From contig JBIITN010000005.1 of the NCBI GenBank assembly GCA_044340485.1, forward strand, positions 30,172 to 94,171: a DNA stretch of 64,000 nucleotides, read 5' to 3'. This document shows, in pieces, positions 44,481 to 51,263 of this stretch (its first letter is position 1; each line of letters starts with the position of its first letter). The stretch comes from UBA2093 sp044340485. GTDB taxonomy: Bacteria; Actinomycetota; Acidimicrobiia; Acidimicrobiales; Ilumatobacteraceae. The position numbers were made by a program, and so were the translations under genes. The notes under the pieces were generated by a model. It was not told the DNA's origin. It did not search any database and was given only the letters and a program-made list of their open reading frames with translations.

Positions 44481-45005
44481 GTGGGTTATGACATTCGAAC
44501 ATTTGGTGATCCGGTTCTCACCACGGTTGCTGCCGAAGTAGAAAACATCGACGGCAAACTGATCCGCCTCACAAAAGACATGTTCCAGGCGATGTACAAG
44601 GCGCCTGGCCTGGGTCTTGCTGCCCCGCAAATTGGTGTGCAAAAACAGATTTTTGTCTACGACATCGACGGTGAGCCAATCACTTTGATCAATCCCAAAA
44701 TCATTGAGGCTCGTGGTGAATGGACTTTCGATGAGGGCTGTCTGTCTATCCCAGGTCTGTATGTCGAAGTGTTGCGCCCGAAGGAAGTGTTGGTGGAAGC
44801 GGTTGATCTTGACGGCAACACCATTCAGGTTGAGGCAGACGAATTGCTCGCACGCTTATTCCAGCATGAGATCGATCACTTGAACGGTGTCTTGATGTTT
44901 GAACGTATGACAGCAGAGCAGCGTAAAGAGGCGATGAGTGAATATCGCAAGATCAGCGAAGATGCAACATCTCTTGGAGAGCCACGTCGCATAGCACTGA
45001 AGTGA
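44481..45005 (+). CDS. def: Peptide deformylase
   Basis: Removes the formyl group from nascent N-terminal methionine. The 174-residue metalloenzyme has all three motifs: GLGLAAPQIGV, EGCLSIPG with the cysteine ligand, and QHEIDHLNG with both histidines and the catalytic Glu. It begins MGYDIRTFGDPVL at GTG 44481. The stop overlaps fmt as GTGA, pairing the deformylase with the formyltransferase. Confidence 0.97.
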   Translation: MGYDIRTFGDPVLTTVAAEVENIDGKLIRLTKDMFQAMYKAPGLGLAAPQIGVQKQIFVYDIDGEPITLINPKIIEARGEWTFDEGCLSIPGLYVEVLRPKEVLVEAVDLDGNTIQVEADELLARLFQHEIDHLNGVLMFERMTAEQRKEAMSEYRKISEDATSLGEPRRIALK

Positions 45006-45919
45006 CGTCATCTGTGAGACGGCCGATCGTATTCTTGGGCACGCCTCGTGCGGGGGCCGATGTCTTGCAACAATTGATTGCACATCACGACGTCGAGTTG
45101 GTGATTACACAGCCCGACAAACGACGGGGCCGTGGCGGTCAACTTATTCCAAGTGCTGTCAAACAAGTGGCAATGGAAAATGACATTCCTGTTGGACACG
45201 ACATGATGTCATTGCGCGATCTTGCACCTCATCCACGACGCATCGGTGTGGTGGTTGCCTACGGTCGCATCATTCCGACCGACATCTTGCAAACATGTCC
45301 GATGATCAACATCCATTTCTCCTTATTGCCTCGATGGAGAGGTGCTGCACCGGTGGAACGAGCGATCATGGCCGGAGACGAGGAGACGGGCGTGTGCATC
45401 ATGGACGTTGAGCCAACTCTCGACACAGGTGCTGTGCATGCTGTTGCGAAGACAAGGATCGAAGACTCAGATACTGCGGAGACATTGACGCAACGTCTTT
45501 CTGAAATGGGGAGCGCGTTGTTGTTGGAAGTGCTGGCGCGTACAGAGATGCGCGCCGCTGCGCAATCGGGTGAACCAACGTATGCGCACAAAATTGAATC
45601 AGATGAACGTTTCATTTTATGGAATGGATCTGGCACCGACATTTGGCGGCGAACGCGAGCACTTCCATGTTTTGCAGTGCTCGAGGGTAAGCGTGTCGGG
45701 CTGACAGAAGTTGTGGATGAACCGGGGATATCTGGTGTGCCAGGAACTATTACTGCAGAAGGTGTGGTGTGTGCTGAAAACGGTGGCGTACGGCTTGTGC
45801 GCGTGCAGCCGGAAGGCAAGAAGGTTATGAATGCATCAGACTGGTTGCGAGGTCTACGTTCAGTGCAGACTTTGTGTTTTGCCACGACGCACACACGTCC
45901 ACCTATATCAGATTCGTAA
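45002..45919 (+). CDS. fmt: Methionyl-tRNA formyltransferase
   Basis: Formylates initiator Met-tRNA with 10-formyltetrahydrofolate. The 305-residue product has IVFLGTPRAGADVL, the VITQPDKRRGRGGQ loop, the catalytic NIHFSLLPRWRGAAPVERAIMAGD (Asn and His) and TGVCIMDVEPTLDTGAV with the catalytic Asp. The C-terminal OB-like domain follows. Coupled to def through a GTGA overlap. Confidence 0.96.
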   Translation: MTSSVRRPIVFLGTPRAGADVLQQLIAHHDVELVITQPDKRRGRGGQLIPSAVKQVAMENDIPVGHDMMSLRDLAPHPRRIGVVVAYGRIIPTDILQTCPMINIHFSLLPRWRGAAPVERAIMAGDEETGVCIMDVEPTLDTGAVHAVAKTRIEDSDTAETLTQRLSEMGSALLLEVLARTEMRAAAQSGEPTYAHKIESDERFILWNGSGTDIWRRTRALPCFAVLEGKRVGLTEVVDEPGISGVPGTITAEGVVCAENGGVRLVRVQPEGKKVMNASDWLRGLRSVQTLCFATTHTRPPISDS

Positions 45920-45934
45920 TAGTGAGGAAGAGTT

Positions 45935-46414
45935 ATGTCTGTACACGCTTTTGAAGCAAAAGTATTAACTGTTAGTGATGGAGTGGTAGCGGGAACGCGC
46001 GATGATGCATCTGGTAGAGCGCTGGTAGAGCGGCTGACAGCTGCTGGTGCCGTGGTGGTTGATCACCAAGTGTGTAGTGATGGCGCAGACGTTGTTGCAG
46101 GTGTCCTCCAGCACATGGCGAATGGATTTTCGGGAGTGATCGTCTCCACTGGGGGCACGGGTTTTGCACCTCGAGACCAGACACCAGAAGGGACCAAAGC
46201 GATTATTCAGCGAGAGGCACCGGGTCTTGCTGAAGCGATGCGAAACATCAACCCTTTGGGACGACTGTCGCGCGGAGTTGTTGGCATGCGTGGCGCAGCG
46301 ATCATCGTTAATACGCCTGGTTCCCCCAAAGGCTGTGTGGAACAACTGGAGGCGATTATTGATGTTCTTCCACACGCAGTAGCGCTTCTTGCCGAAACTC
46401 CCACCACTCATTGA
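45935..46414 (+). CDS. MogA/MoaB family molybdopterin adenylyltransferase
   Basis: A 159-residue protein of the family that adenylylates molybdopterin in molybdenum cofactor synthesis. It shows VLTVSDGVVAGTRDDASG, VIVSTGGTGFAPRDQTPE and the IIVNTPGSPKGCVEQLEAI ending. It has a GAGGAAG ribosome site before ATG 45935. No other molybdenum cofactor gene is near, so whether it works in that pathway or is an orphan cannot be told. MogA and MoaB cannot be separated by eye. Confidence 0.87.
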   Translation: MSVHAFEAKVLTVSDGVVAGTRDDASGRALVERLTAAGAVVVDHQVCSDGADVVAGVLQHMANGFSGVIVSTGGTGFAPRDQTPEGTKAIIQREAPGLAEAMRNINPLGRLSRGVVGMRGAAIIVNTPGSPKGCVEQLEAIIDVLPHAVALLAETPTTH

Positions 46415-46426
46415 TGAAGTCATCGC

Positions 46427-46432
46427 TAGTGT
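46427..46432 (+). promoter_or_regulatory. Putative -10 box (TAGTGT) of hisG
   Basis: TAGTGT ends six bases before the hisG GTG and is separate from the upstream TGA stop. It fits the TANNNT spacing seen at other unit starts, but has only the minimal consensus. Confidence 0.3.
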
Positions 46433-46438
46433 GGTGCG

Positions 46439-47311
46439 GTGCTCAAACTGGTACTCCCTAAAGGATCGCTTGAGAAAGCGACATTCGAATTATTTGAAGC
46501 AGCCGACCTCACGGTAGTGCGGTCATCGTCTGTCGATTACAAGGCAACTATCGATGACCCGCGTATTGATGAAGTGCGCATTCTTCGTCCCCAGGAAATT
46601 CCTGTGTATGTGTCCGAAGGGCTTTTTGACATCGGCATCACCGGCCGTGACTGGGTGGAAGAGACAAGTAGCGATGTCGTCAGTCTTGGAGAATTGAAGT
46701 ATTCAAAGGCCACCTCCCAGCCAGTACGGGTAGTGGTGGCTGTTGCTAGTGATTCTCCAGCACAGTCGGTGGCTGATTTGGGTGACGGTGTGCGGGTGAC
46801 GAGTGAATACCCGAAGATGACCGAGCGATACTTTGCTGAGCGTGGTGTGAAAGCCGACGTGCGACTGAGTTATGGCGCAAGCGAAGCAAAGATTCCCGAC
46901 ATCGCCGACTGTGTAGTCGATATCACTGAGACCGGCCGTGCAATACGAGCGGCTGGATTACGTATTATCGACACGATCTTGACGAGTTATACCGAGCTCA
47001 TCGCGAATAAATCAGCATGGGAAGATCCTGCGAAACGCCACGCGATGGAGCAGATTCTCACCTTGTTGCATGGCACGCTCGAAGCGCGTGGCAAGGTGTT
47101 GTTGAAGCTTAATGTGGCCCAAGACAAACTCGATTCTGTGCTGTCGGTATTGCCATCAGCGAAATCTCCAACGATGTCGCAATTGGCGTCGGGTGGTTTT
47201 GCGGTGGAATCCGTTGTTGAAAAACGCACTATCAATACATTGATACCTGAACTCATTGATGCGGGAGCAACAGATCTTCTCGAAATTCCAATCTCGAAAA
47301 TCATTCACTAA
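46439..47311 (+). CDS. hisG: ATP phosphoribosyltransferase HisG (long form)
   Basis: Catalyses the first step of histidine synthesis. At 290 residues it is the long form with its own C-terminal regulatory domain, so HisZ is not needed. Landmarks are LVLPKGSLEKATFELFEAADL, FDIGITGRDWVEE, the PRPP-loop region VDITETGRAIRAAGL and the C-terminal ACT-like domain from about residue 215. No other his gene except hisS lies in the window. Start is GTG 46439. Confidence 0.95.
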   Translation: MLKLVLPKGSLEKATFELFEAADLTVVRSSSVDYKATIDDPRIDEVRILRPQEIPVYVSEGLFDIGITGRDWVEETSSDVVSLGELKYSKATSQPVRVVVAVASDSPAQSVADLGDGVRVTSEYPKMTERYFAERGVKADVRLSYGASEAKIPDIADCVVDITETGRAIRAAGLRIIDTILTSYTELIANKSAWEDPAKRHAMEQILTLLHGTLEARGKVLLKLNVAQDKLDSVLSVLPSAKSPTMSQLASGGFAVESVVEKRTINTLIPELIDAGATDLLEIPISKIIH

Positions 47312-47322
47312 CGGAGTCGCCA

Positions 47323-47550
47323 ATGCTGAATAATGTCGACGAATTGTTTGTAGACCTCATTGGCGATGTGGCCGCATTTGATGAAGTAAGTGGTTTAGGC
47401 GTTTTGCGCAGTGATTCGGGAAGTGAAATTCCATTTCACTGCATTTCCATCGCCGATGGCACCAGAACTATTGCTCCAAGTACACGCGTGAGATTTTCGG
47501 TGGCGTTTCGGGTGAAGCGTGCAGAAGCGATCAACCTTGTGACTCTGTAG
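47323..47550 (+). CDS. Cold-shock-domain-like small protein
   Basis: A 75-residue protein with a GGAG ribosome site before ATG 47323. The segment GDVAAFDEVSGLGVLRSDSG, then IPFHCISIADGTRTI and RVRFSV has the layout of a cold shock domain, but the RNA-binding aromatic motifs (KGFGFI and VFVHF) are reduced to GLGVL and IPFHC. Proteins of this build are known in actinobacteria. A role in RNA binding is an inference. It overlaps the opposite-strand DUF1844-like gene by 20 bases at the 3' end. Confidence 0.7.
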   Translation: MLNNVDELFVDLIGDVAAFDEVSGLGVLRSDSGSEIPFHCISIADGTRTIAPSTRVRFSVAFRVKRAEAINLVTL

Positions 47551-47902
47551 TGCCTTTTACTTGCACAAATGCAAGGCGGATGTTGCCAAGAGCCGCAGAC
47601 AACGTATCGAATTCGGGACCGAGTCGATCTCCAAGACCCTCGACGAGGCACGCAACTGCGTCAATGGCAAGGGCTGCTTCAGCCAGTCGAGCAGGTGAAG
47701 CCGACAAATGGATCGCGGCAAGTTCGTATAGCCCCATCACATGGTTCACCACTACAACTTCGGCTGGAACGTCAGCCAATCGAGCACGGGCGTCTTCCAA
47801 AGCACGCTCTGCGGCTGCGATCTCTTCCTCATTTGGAACAAAGTCGGCACTATCAGATCCGGGAAGGTTGTTAGATCCGGGCAAGGTGGGCTCTGAGGTC
47901 AT
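47531..47902 (-). CDS. DUF1844-like protein
   Basis: A 123-residue protein with an acidic, helical N-terminus (EEEIAAAERALEDARARLA) and a core VNHVMGLYELAAIHLSAS plus AIDAVACLVEGLGDRLG and LGNIRLAFVQV. The pattern and the site next to infC match DUF1844, a small family of unknown function found beside infC in actinobacteria. Here the gene points away from infC. A TAGCGT hexamer is found eight bases before its ATG on the minus strand. Confidence 0.7.
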   Translation of the reverse strand: MTSEPTLPGSNNLPGSDSADFVPNEEEIAAAERALEDARARLADVPAEVVVVNHVMGLYELAAIHLSASPARLAEAALAIDAVACLVEGLGDRLGPEFDTLSAALGNIRLAFVQVKGTTESQG

Positions 47903-47910
47903 GGGTCGCT

Positions 47911-47916
47911 ACGCTA
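47911..47916 (-). promoter_or_regulatory. Putative -10 box (TAGCGT) of the DUF1844-like gene
   Basis: On the minus strand TAGCGT ends eight bases before the ATG at 47902. The upstream gene (infC) is divergent, so no stop codon explains the match. There is no ribosome-binding site, pointing to a leaderless message. Confidence 0.4.
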
Positions 47917-48019
47917 CAAGAGGTCAATAAGAGAAAGCGGACTGCCGTCCCACCTCACCACCTGAATTTTCCATTGGGAAATCTTCCCTTTGAGGTTCGG
48001 AGTGCGTCAGGTTCATGTG

Positions 48020-48096
48020 CGCGAGATCTGTCTCGCGTTCGTGTCGAGACGATGTCTCGAGTTCGTGCGGTGTCGGCTTTGTCATGTTGGCCGACA
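48020..48096 (+). promoter_or_regulatory. Structured infC leader with three hairpins
   Basis: Three perfect 7-bp stems lie in a row: CGCGAGA/TCTCGCG (48020-48037, loop TCTG), TCGAGAC/GTCTCGA (48044-48060, loop GAT) and TGTCGGC/GCCGACA (48071-48096, 12-base loop). An alternative stem GTCTCG/CGAGAC (48030-48035 with 48045-48050) would break both of the first two, so the region can switch. A 13-base element recurs (48031-48043 and 48055-48067, one mismatch). No T tract follows, so control at translation or RNA stability is more likely than termination. This region is the main content of the 242-base gap before infC. Confidence 0.65.
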
Positions 48097-48144
48097 AAAA
48101 TTCACACGAAGGAGGGCTTGGCCCATTGCACAGGAGAGATAGTT

Positions 48145-48819
48145 ATCGCTGCTCAGAACAGTGAACCTCGTTACAACGAGCGCATACGTGCTCGTGAAGT
48201 GCGACTAATCGGACCAGATGGCAGTCAGGTGGGAATTCGTTCCACACCGGATGCATTAACACTGGCACGCGAGCTTGACCTTGATCTTGTAGAGGTGGCA
48301 CCGCTGGCAAATCCGCCGGTGTGTCGCATTATGGATTATGGAAAGTTCCGTTACGAAGAGGCGCAAAAAGCGAAGGAATCACGACGCAAGACAACACACG
48401 TGACAGTCAAAGAAGTCAAGTTCCGACCAAAGATCGGAAAAGGAGACTTCGATACCAAGGTTCGCCACATGCGCGACTTCTTGGACGACGGTCACAAAGT
48501 GAAAGTTACATTGCAGTTTCGCGGACGCGAAGTGGCTCACCCAGAGCTCGGCGCGAAAATCCTCGATGCAGTTATTGAGCAATTGGGCGAGATAGCAAAA
48601 GTGGAAACACAGGCTCGTCTCGAAGGCCGAAACATGACGATGGTGTTGTCTCCTGAAAAGAAGTCAAGTAAGAAGTCGCACAGCGGTCAGGAAAGTCAAC
48701 AAGCGCCAGCACCACAAGGTGTCGTCGCTGCACTAGTTGAACCAACTGACAATGTGTCAACCGAAGATGCATCAATCGAAGATGCATCAGTCAATAGTGA
48801 ATCAAGCGGAGAAGAGTAA
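48145..48819 (+). CDS. infC: Translation initiation factor IF-3, probable AUC start
   Basis: IF-3 keeps the subunits apart and checks the initiator tRNA and start codon. The conserved fold starts with EPRYNERIRAREVRLIGPDG. No ATG, GTG or TTG is well placed before it; AGGAG (48132-48136) lies eight bases before ATC 48145, so an AUC start is proposed (224 residues). Rare start codons on infC are known to make it self-regulating. A longer frame from 47974 would translate the hairpins. The C-domain (KVKVTLQFRGREVAHPELG) is normal. The last 50 residues form a Ser/Glu-rich tail with a 15-bp tandem duplication (48762-48791). Confidence 0.9.
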   Translation: MAAQNSEPRYNERIRAREVRLIGPDGSQVGIRSTPDALTLARELDLDLVEVAPLANPPVCRIMDYGKFRYEEAQKAKESRRKTTHVTVKEVKFRPKIGKGDFDTKVRHMRDFLDDGHKVKVTLQFRGREVAHPELGAKILDAVIEQLGEIAKVETQARLEGRNMTMVLSPEKKSSKKSHSGQESQQAPAPQGVVAALVEPTDNVSTEDASIEDASVNSESSGEE

Positions 48820-48831
48820 AGGACAAGAGTT

Positions 48832-49029
48832 ATGCCAAAGATGAAGACAAGCAAGACCGCTGCAAAGCGTTTTAAGAAAACAGGTTCAGGCAAGTTGCGT
48901 CGTCAGCAAGCAAATCGTCAGCACTTGTTTGAAAAGAAGTCGAGCAAGCGAACACGTCGTCTTGCTGGTGACGTCGATGTTCATCCCGGTGATGCCCGCA
49001 AGATCAAGCGCCTGTTGGCAGAGCGCTGA
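48832..49029 (+). CDS. rpmI: Ribosomal protein bL35
   Basis: A 65-residue basic protein, standard length, with the signature PKMKTSKTAAKRFKKTGSGK followed by LRRQQANRQHLFEKKSSK. It belongs to the infC-rpmI-rplT operon found in most bacteria. An AAAGGA ribosome site precedes the ATG. Confidence 0.97.
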   Translation: MPKMKTSKTAAKRFKKTGSGKLRRQQANRQHLFEKKSSKRTRRLAGDVDVHPGDARKIKRLLAER

Positions 49030-49061
49030 GTCGGGTAGAGAAGTAAGAGAGAGGAACTGAA

Positions 49062-49418
49062 ATGGCACGAGTAAAACGCGCAGTGAACGCCCGCAAGAAG
49101 CACCGTTCGGTGCTTGAAAAAGCAAAGGGTTACTACGGAAATAAGAGTCGCTCATACAGAGCTGCCAATGAGCAGGTAATGCACTCCGGTCAATACGCTT
49201 TTCGCGACCGTCGTGCACGTAAGGGCGAGTTTCGCCGTTTGTGGATCCAGCGAATCAACGCCGCATGTCGTGAAAACGACATGTCGTACAGCCGATTCAT
49301 TGCCGGTCTGAACGCAGCAGGAATTGAAGTCGATCGCAAGATCTTGGCTGACATGGCTGTTCATGATGCAGAGTCATTCACCCGGCTTGTTGAGGCCGCG
49401 AAGGCTGCATTGAACTGA
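49062..49418 (+). CDS. rplT: Ribosomal protein bL20
   Basis: A 118-residue 23S rRNA-binding protein that is needed early in large-subunit assembly. It starts ARVKRAVNARKKHRSVLEKA and contains GYYGNKSRSYRAANEQVMHS and RLWIQRINAACRENDMSYSRF. In other bacteria L20 represses its own operon through the infC-rpmI region; the hairpins at 48020-48096 could be a target, which is an inference. A GAGAGGA site precedes the ATG. Confidence 0.98.
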   Translation: MARVKRAVNARKKHRSVLEKAKGYYGNKSRSYRAANEQVMHSGQYAFRDRRARKGEFRRLWIQRINAACRENDMSYSRFIAGLNAAGIEVDRKILADMAVHDAESFTRLVEAAKAALN

Positions 49419-49423
49419 CCACA

Positions 49424-50218
49424 GTGCACCTAGCTGCCAGTAATACAAAAGTTCAGCGACTGCGACGCCTTGTTGGGCGTCGCAGCGCTCGTTATGAGGA
49501 AGGTCTCTGTGTCGTAGAGGGGCCTGTTTTGTTGCGTGATGCGATACACGCGGGTATCAACATCATCGAAATTTTTGTTCGTGAGGATCGAGTCGATGAC
49601 ATCGAGTATCGCGACGCTCCGACGTTTGTCTTGTCCCCATCCGTCTTTGACTCCGTAAGTGATGCACGAACTCCTCAAGGTGTGATGGCAGTGTGTGAGT
49701 TGCCGAGAGAGTCGACGCCGACATGGAATGCCAACACATGGGCAGTGATTGCAGACGGTATTGCTGATCCTGGCAATCTGGGGACCATCGTGCGATCGGC
49801 AGAAGTAGCAGGAGCCACCGCGGTTCTGCTCATGAATAACACGGTTGATCCATATTCACCGAAAACTATTCGTGCGTCGGCGGGCGCGGTCTTTCACCTG
49901 CCCATTATCGACACAGTGACATACGACGACATGCGTGCAGTTGGAATGCGGTTGATTGGAACAACCTCACACGATGCAACTGAAGTTCATCCACAATCTC
50001 TGTATGCGATTGACTGTGCGGGATGTCTCGGAATAGTGCTCGGCAATGAGACACGAGGATTATCGTTTGACGCCTCGGTTGACGAGTGGGTCACGATTGA
50101 ACATGTTGGTCGGTCCGAGAGCCTCAATGTGGCCATGGCCGCCTCAATCATTGCGATGCACGTTGCTCGCGAGAGGATGCTGAAAACAAGCACTGATTCA
50201 CAGCCGAGCAAGGGGTAG
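49424..50218 (+). CDS. TrmH/SpoU family rRNA 2'-O-methyltransferase
   Basis: A 264-residue SPOUT methyltransferase with an N-terminal substrate-binding domain (KVQRLRRLVGRRSARYEEG, VVEGPVLLRDAI) and the knotted C-terminal domain. The three AdoMet motifs are seen in IADPGNLGTIVRSAEVAGA, IVLGNETRGLS and SLNVAMAASI. The site between rplT and pheS is the usual place of the actinobacterial TsnR-like enzyme. The target nucleotide is not certain. Start is GTG 49424, five bases after rplT. Confidence 0.92.
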   Translation: MHLAASNTKVQRLRRLVGRRSARYEEGLCVVEGPVLLRDAIHAGINIIEIFVREDRVDDIEYRDAPTFVLSPSVFDSVSDARTPQGVMAVCELPRESTPTWNANTWAVIADGIADPGNLGTIVRSAEVAGATAVLLMNNTVDPYSPKTIRASAGAVFHLPIIDTVTYDDMRAVGMRLIGTTSHDATEVHPQSLYAIDCAGCLGIVLGNETRGLSFDASVDEWVTIEHVGRSESLNVAMAASIIAMHVARERMLKTSTDSQPSKG

Positions 50219-50231
50219 CGTTTCATCCGCT

Positions 50232-51263
50232 ATGTCAGATGTCCTAGACGCCGCACGCATTTCTGATGCCACGAACGCAGCTTTGTCTGCGATTGGCGCT
50301 GCGACGACCGAAGATGACGTTCGTCGTATTGTGTCGGGCGCGACAGGGAAGAAGGGTTCTCTCGGGGGGATGAAAGCATCTCTTGGAACCGTGCCAGATG
50401 CTGAAGAGCGCAAGAAAATCGGACAACTTATAAACGAGGCTCTCGCGAGTGTCGGTCAGGCAGCTGAGGAGCGTTTTGCGCATTTACGCCGTGTTGCAAT
50501 TGATGCCCAGGTTGCAGCCGATCGCGTTGATGTCACCGAACTCGCTCTTTCCAAAGGAGTAAACACACGTCGTGGTCGCATGCATTTAGTGACGCAAGCC
50601 ACCGAGCGTTTGGAAGATGTGTTTGTCGGGCTCGGATTTCAAATAGCAGAAGGTCCTGAAGTTGAATCGGACTTTTACAACTTTGAAGCATTGAACATGC
50701 CTCAGTCTCATCCTGCTCGAAGCATGTGGGACACCTTGTTTGTTGATTCAGGTGATCCGGGAAGCGTGGTGTTACGTACGCATACCTCTCCCGTGCAGAT
50801 TCGCGTGATGCAAGATTGGCCACCGCCGATTTATGCGGTTATGCCAGGTCGTGTATTTCGACGGGACACTCCTGATGCCACTCACATGCCCGTCTTTCAT
50901 CAGATCGAAGGTCTCGTCATCGACAAAGGCATCACTTTTGCTGATCTTGCTGGAACAATCGAAGCCTTTACAAAGGCTTTCTTTGGTTCTGACTTCACTA
51001 GTCGCTTACGTCCGTCATATTTTCCATTTACCGAACCAAGTGCAGAGTTCGACATTCGTCGCCCAGACGGAACATGGATCGAACTAGGTGGTTGCGGAAT
51101 GGTGCATCCTCGCGTGTTGCGTGCAGGTGGACTTGATCCTGAAGAATGGACTGGCTTTGCATTTGGGTTTGGCATTGATCGCATGGCAAAAGAACGTCAT
51201 GGCGTCGCGGACCTTCGTGATATGTATTCAAACGATGTGCGCTTTCTGGAGCAGTTCTCGTGA
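50232..51263 (+). CDS. pheS: Phenylalanyl-tRNA synthetase alpha subunit
   Basis: The catalytic chain of the heterotetrameric enzyme. The 343-residue product has an N-terminal coiled-coil part, the motif 1 region around GFQIAEGPEVESDFYNFEALN, motif 2 with LRTHTSPVQIRVM and GRVFRRDTPDATHMPVFHQ, and motif 3 with GFAFGFGIDRMAKERHG. A TAGCGT formed by the upstream stop codon lies ten bases before the ATG. It overlaps pheT as GTGA. Confidence 0.97.
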   Translation: MSDVLDAARISDATNAALSAIGAATTEDDVRRIVSGATGKKGSLGGMKASLGTVPDAEERKKIGQLINEALASVGQAAEERFAHLRRVAIDAQVAADRVDVTELALSKGVNTRRGRMHLVTQATERLEDVFVGLGFQIAEGPEVESDFYNFEALNMPQSHPARSMWDTLFVDSGDPGSVVLRTHTSPVQIRVMQDWPPPIYAVMPGRVFRRDTPDATHMPVFHQIEGLVIDKGITFADLAGTIEAFTKAFFGSDFTSRLRPSYFPFTEPSAEFDIRRPDGTWIELGGCGMVHPRVLRAGGLDPEEWTGFAFGFGIDRMAKERHGVADLRDMYSNDVRFLEQFS

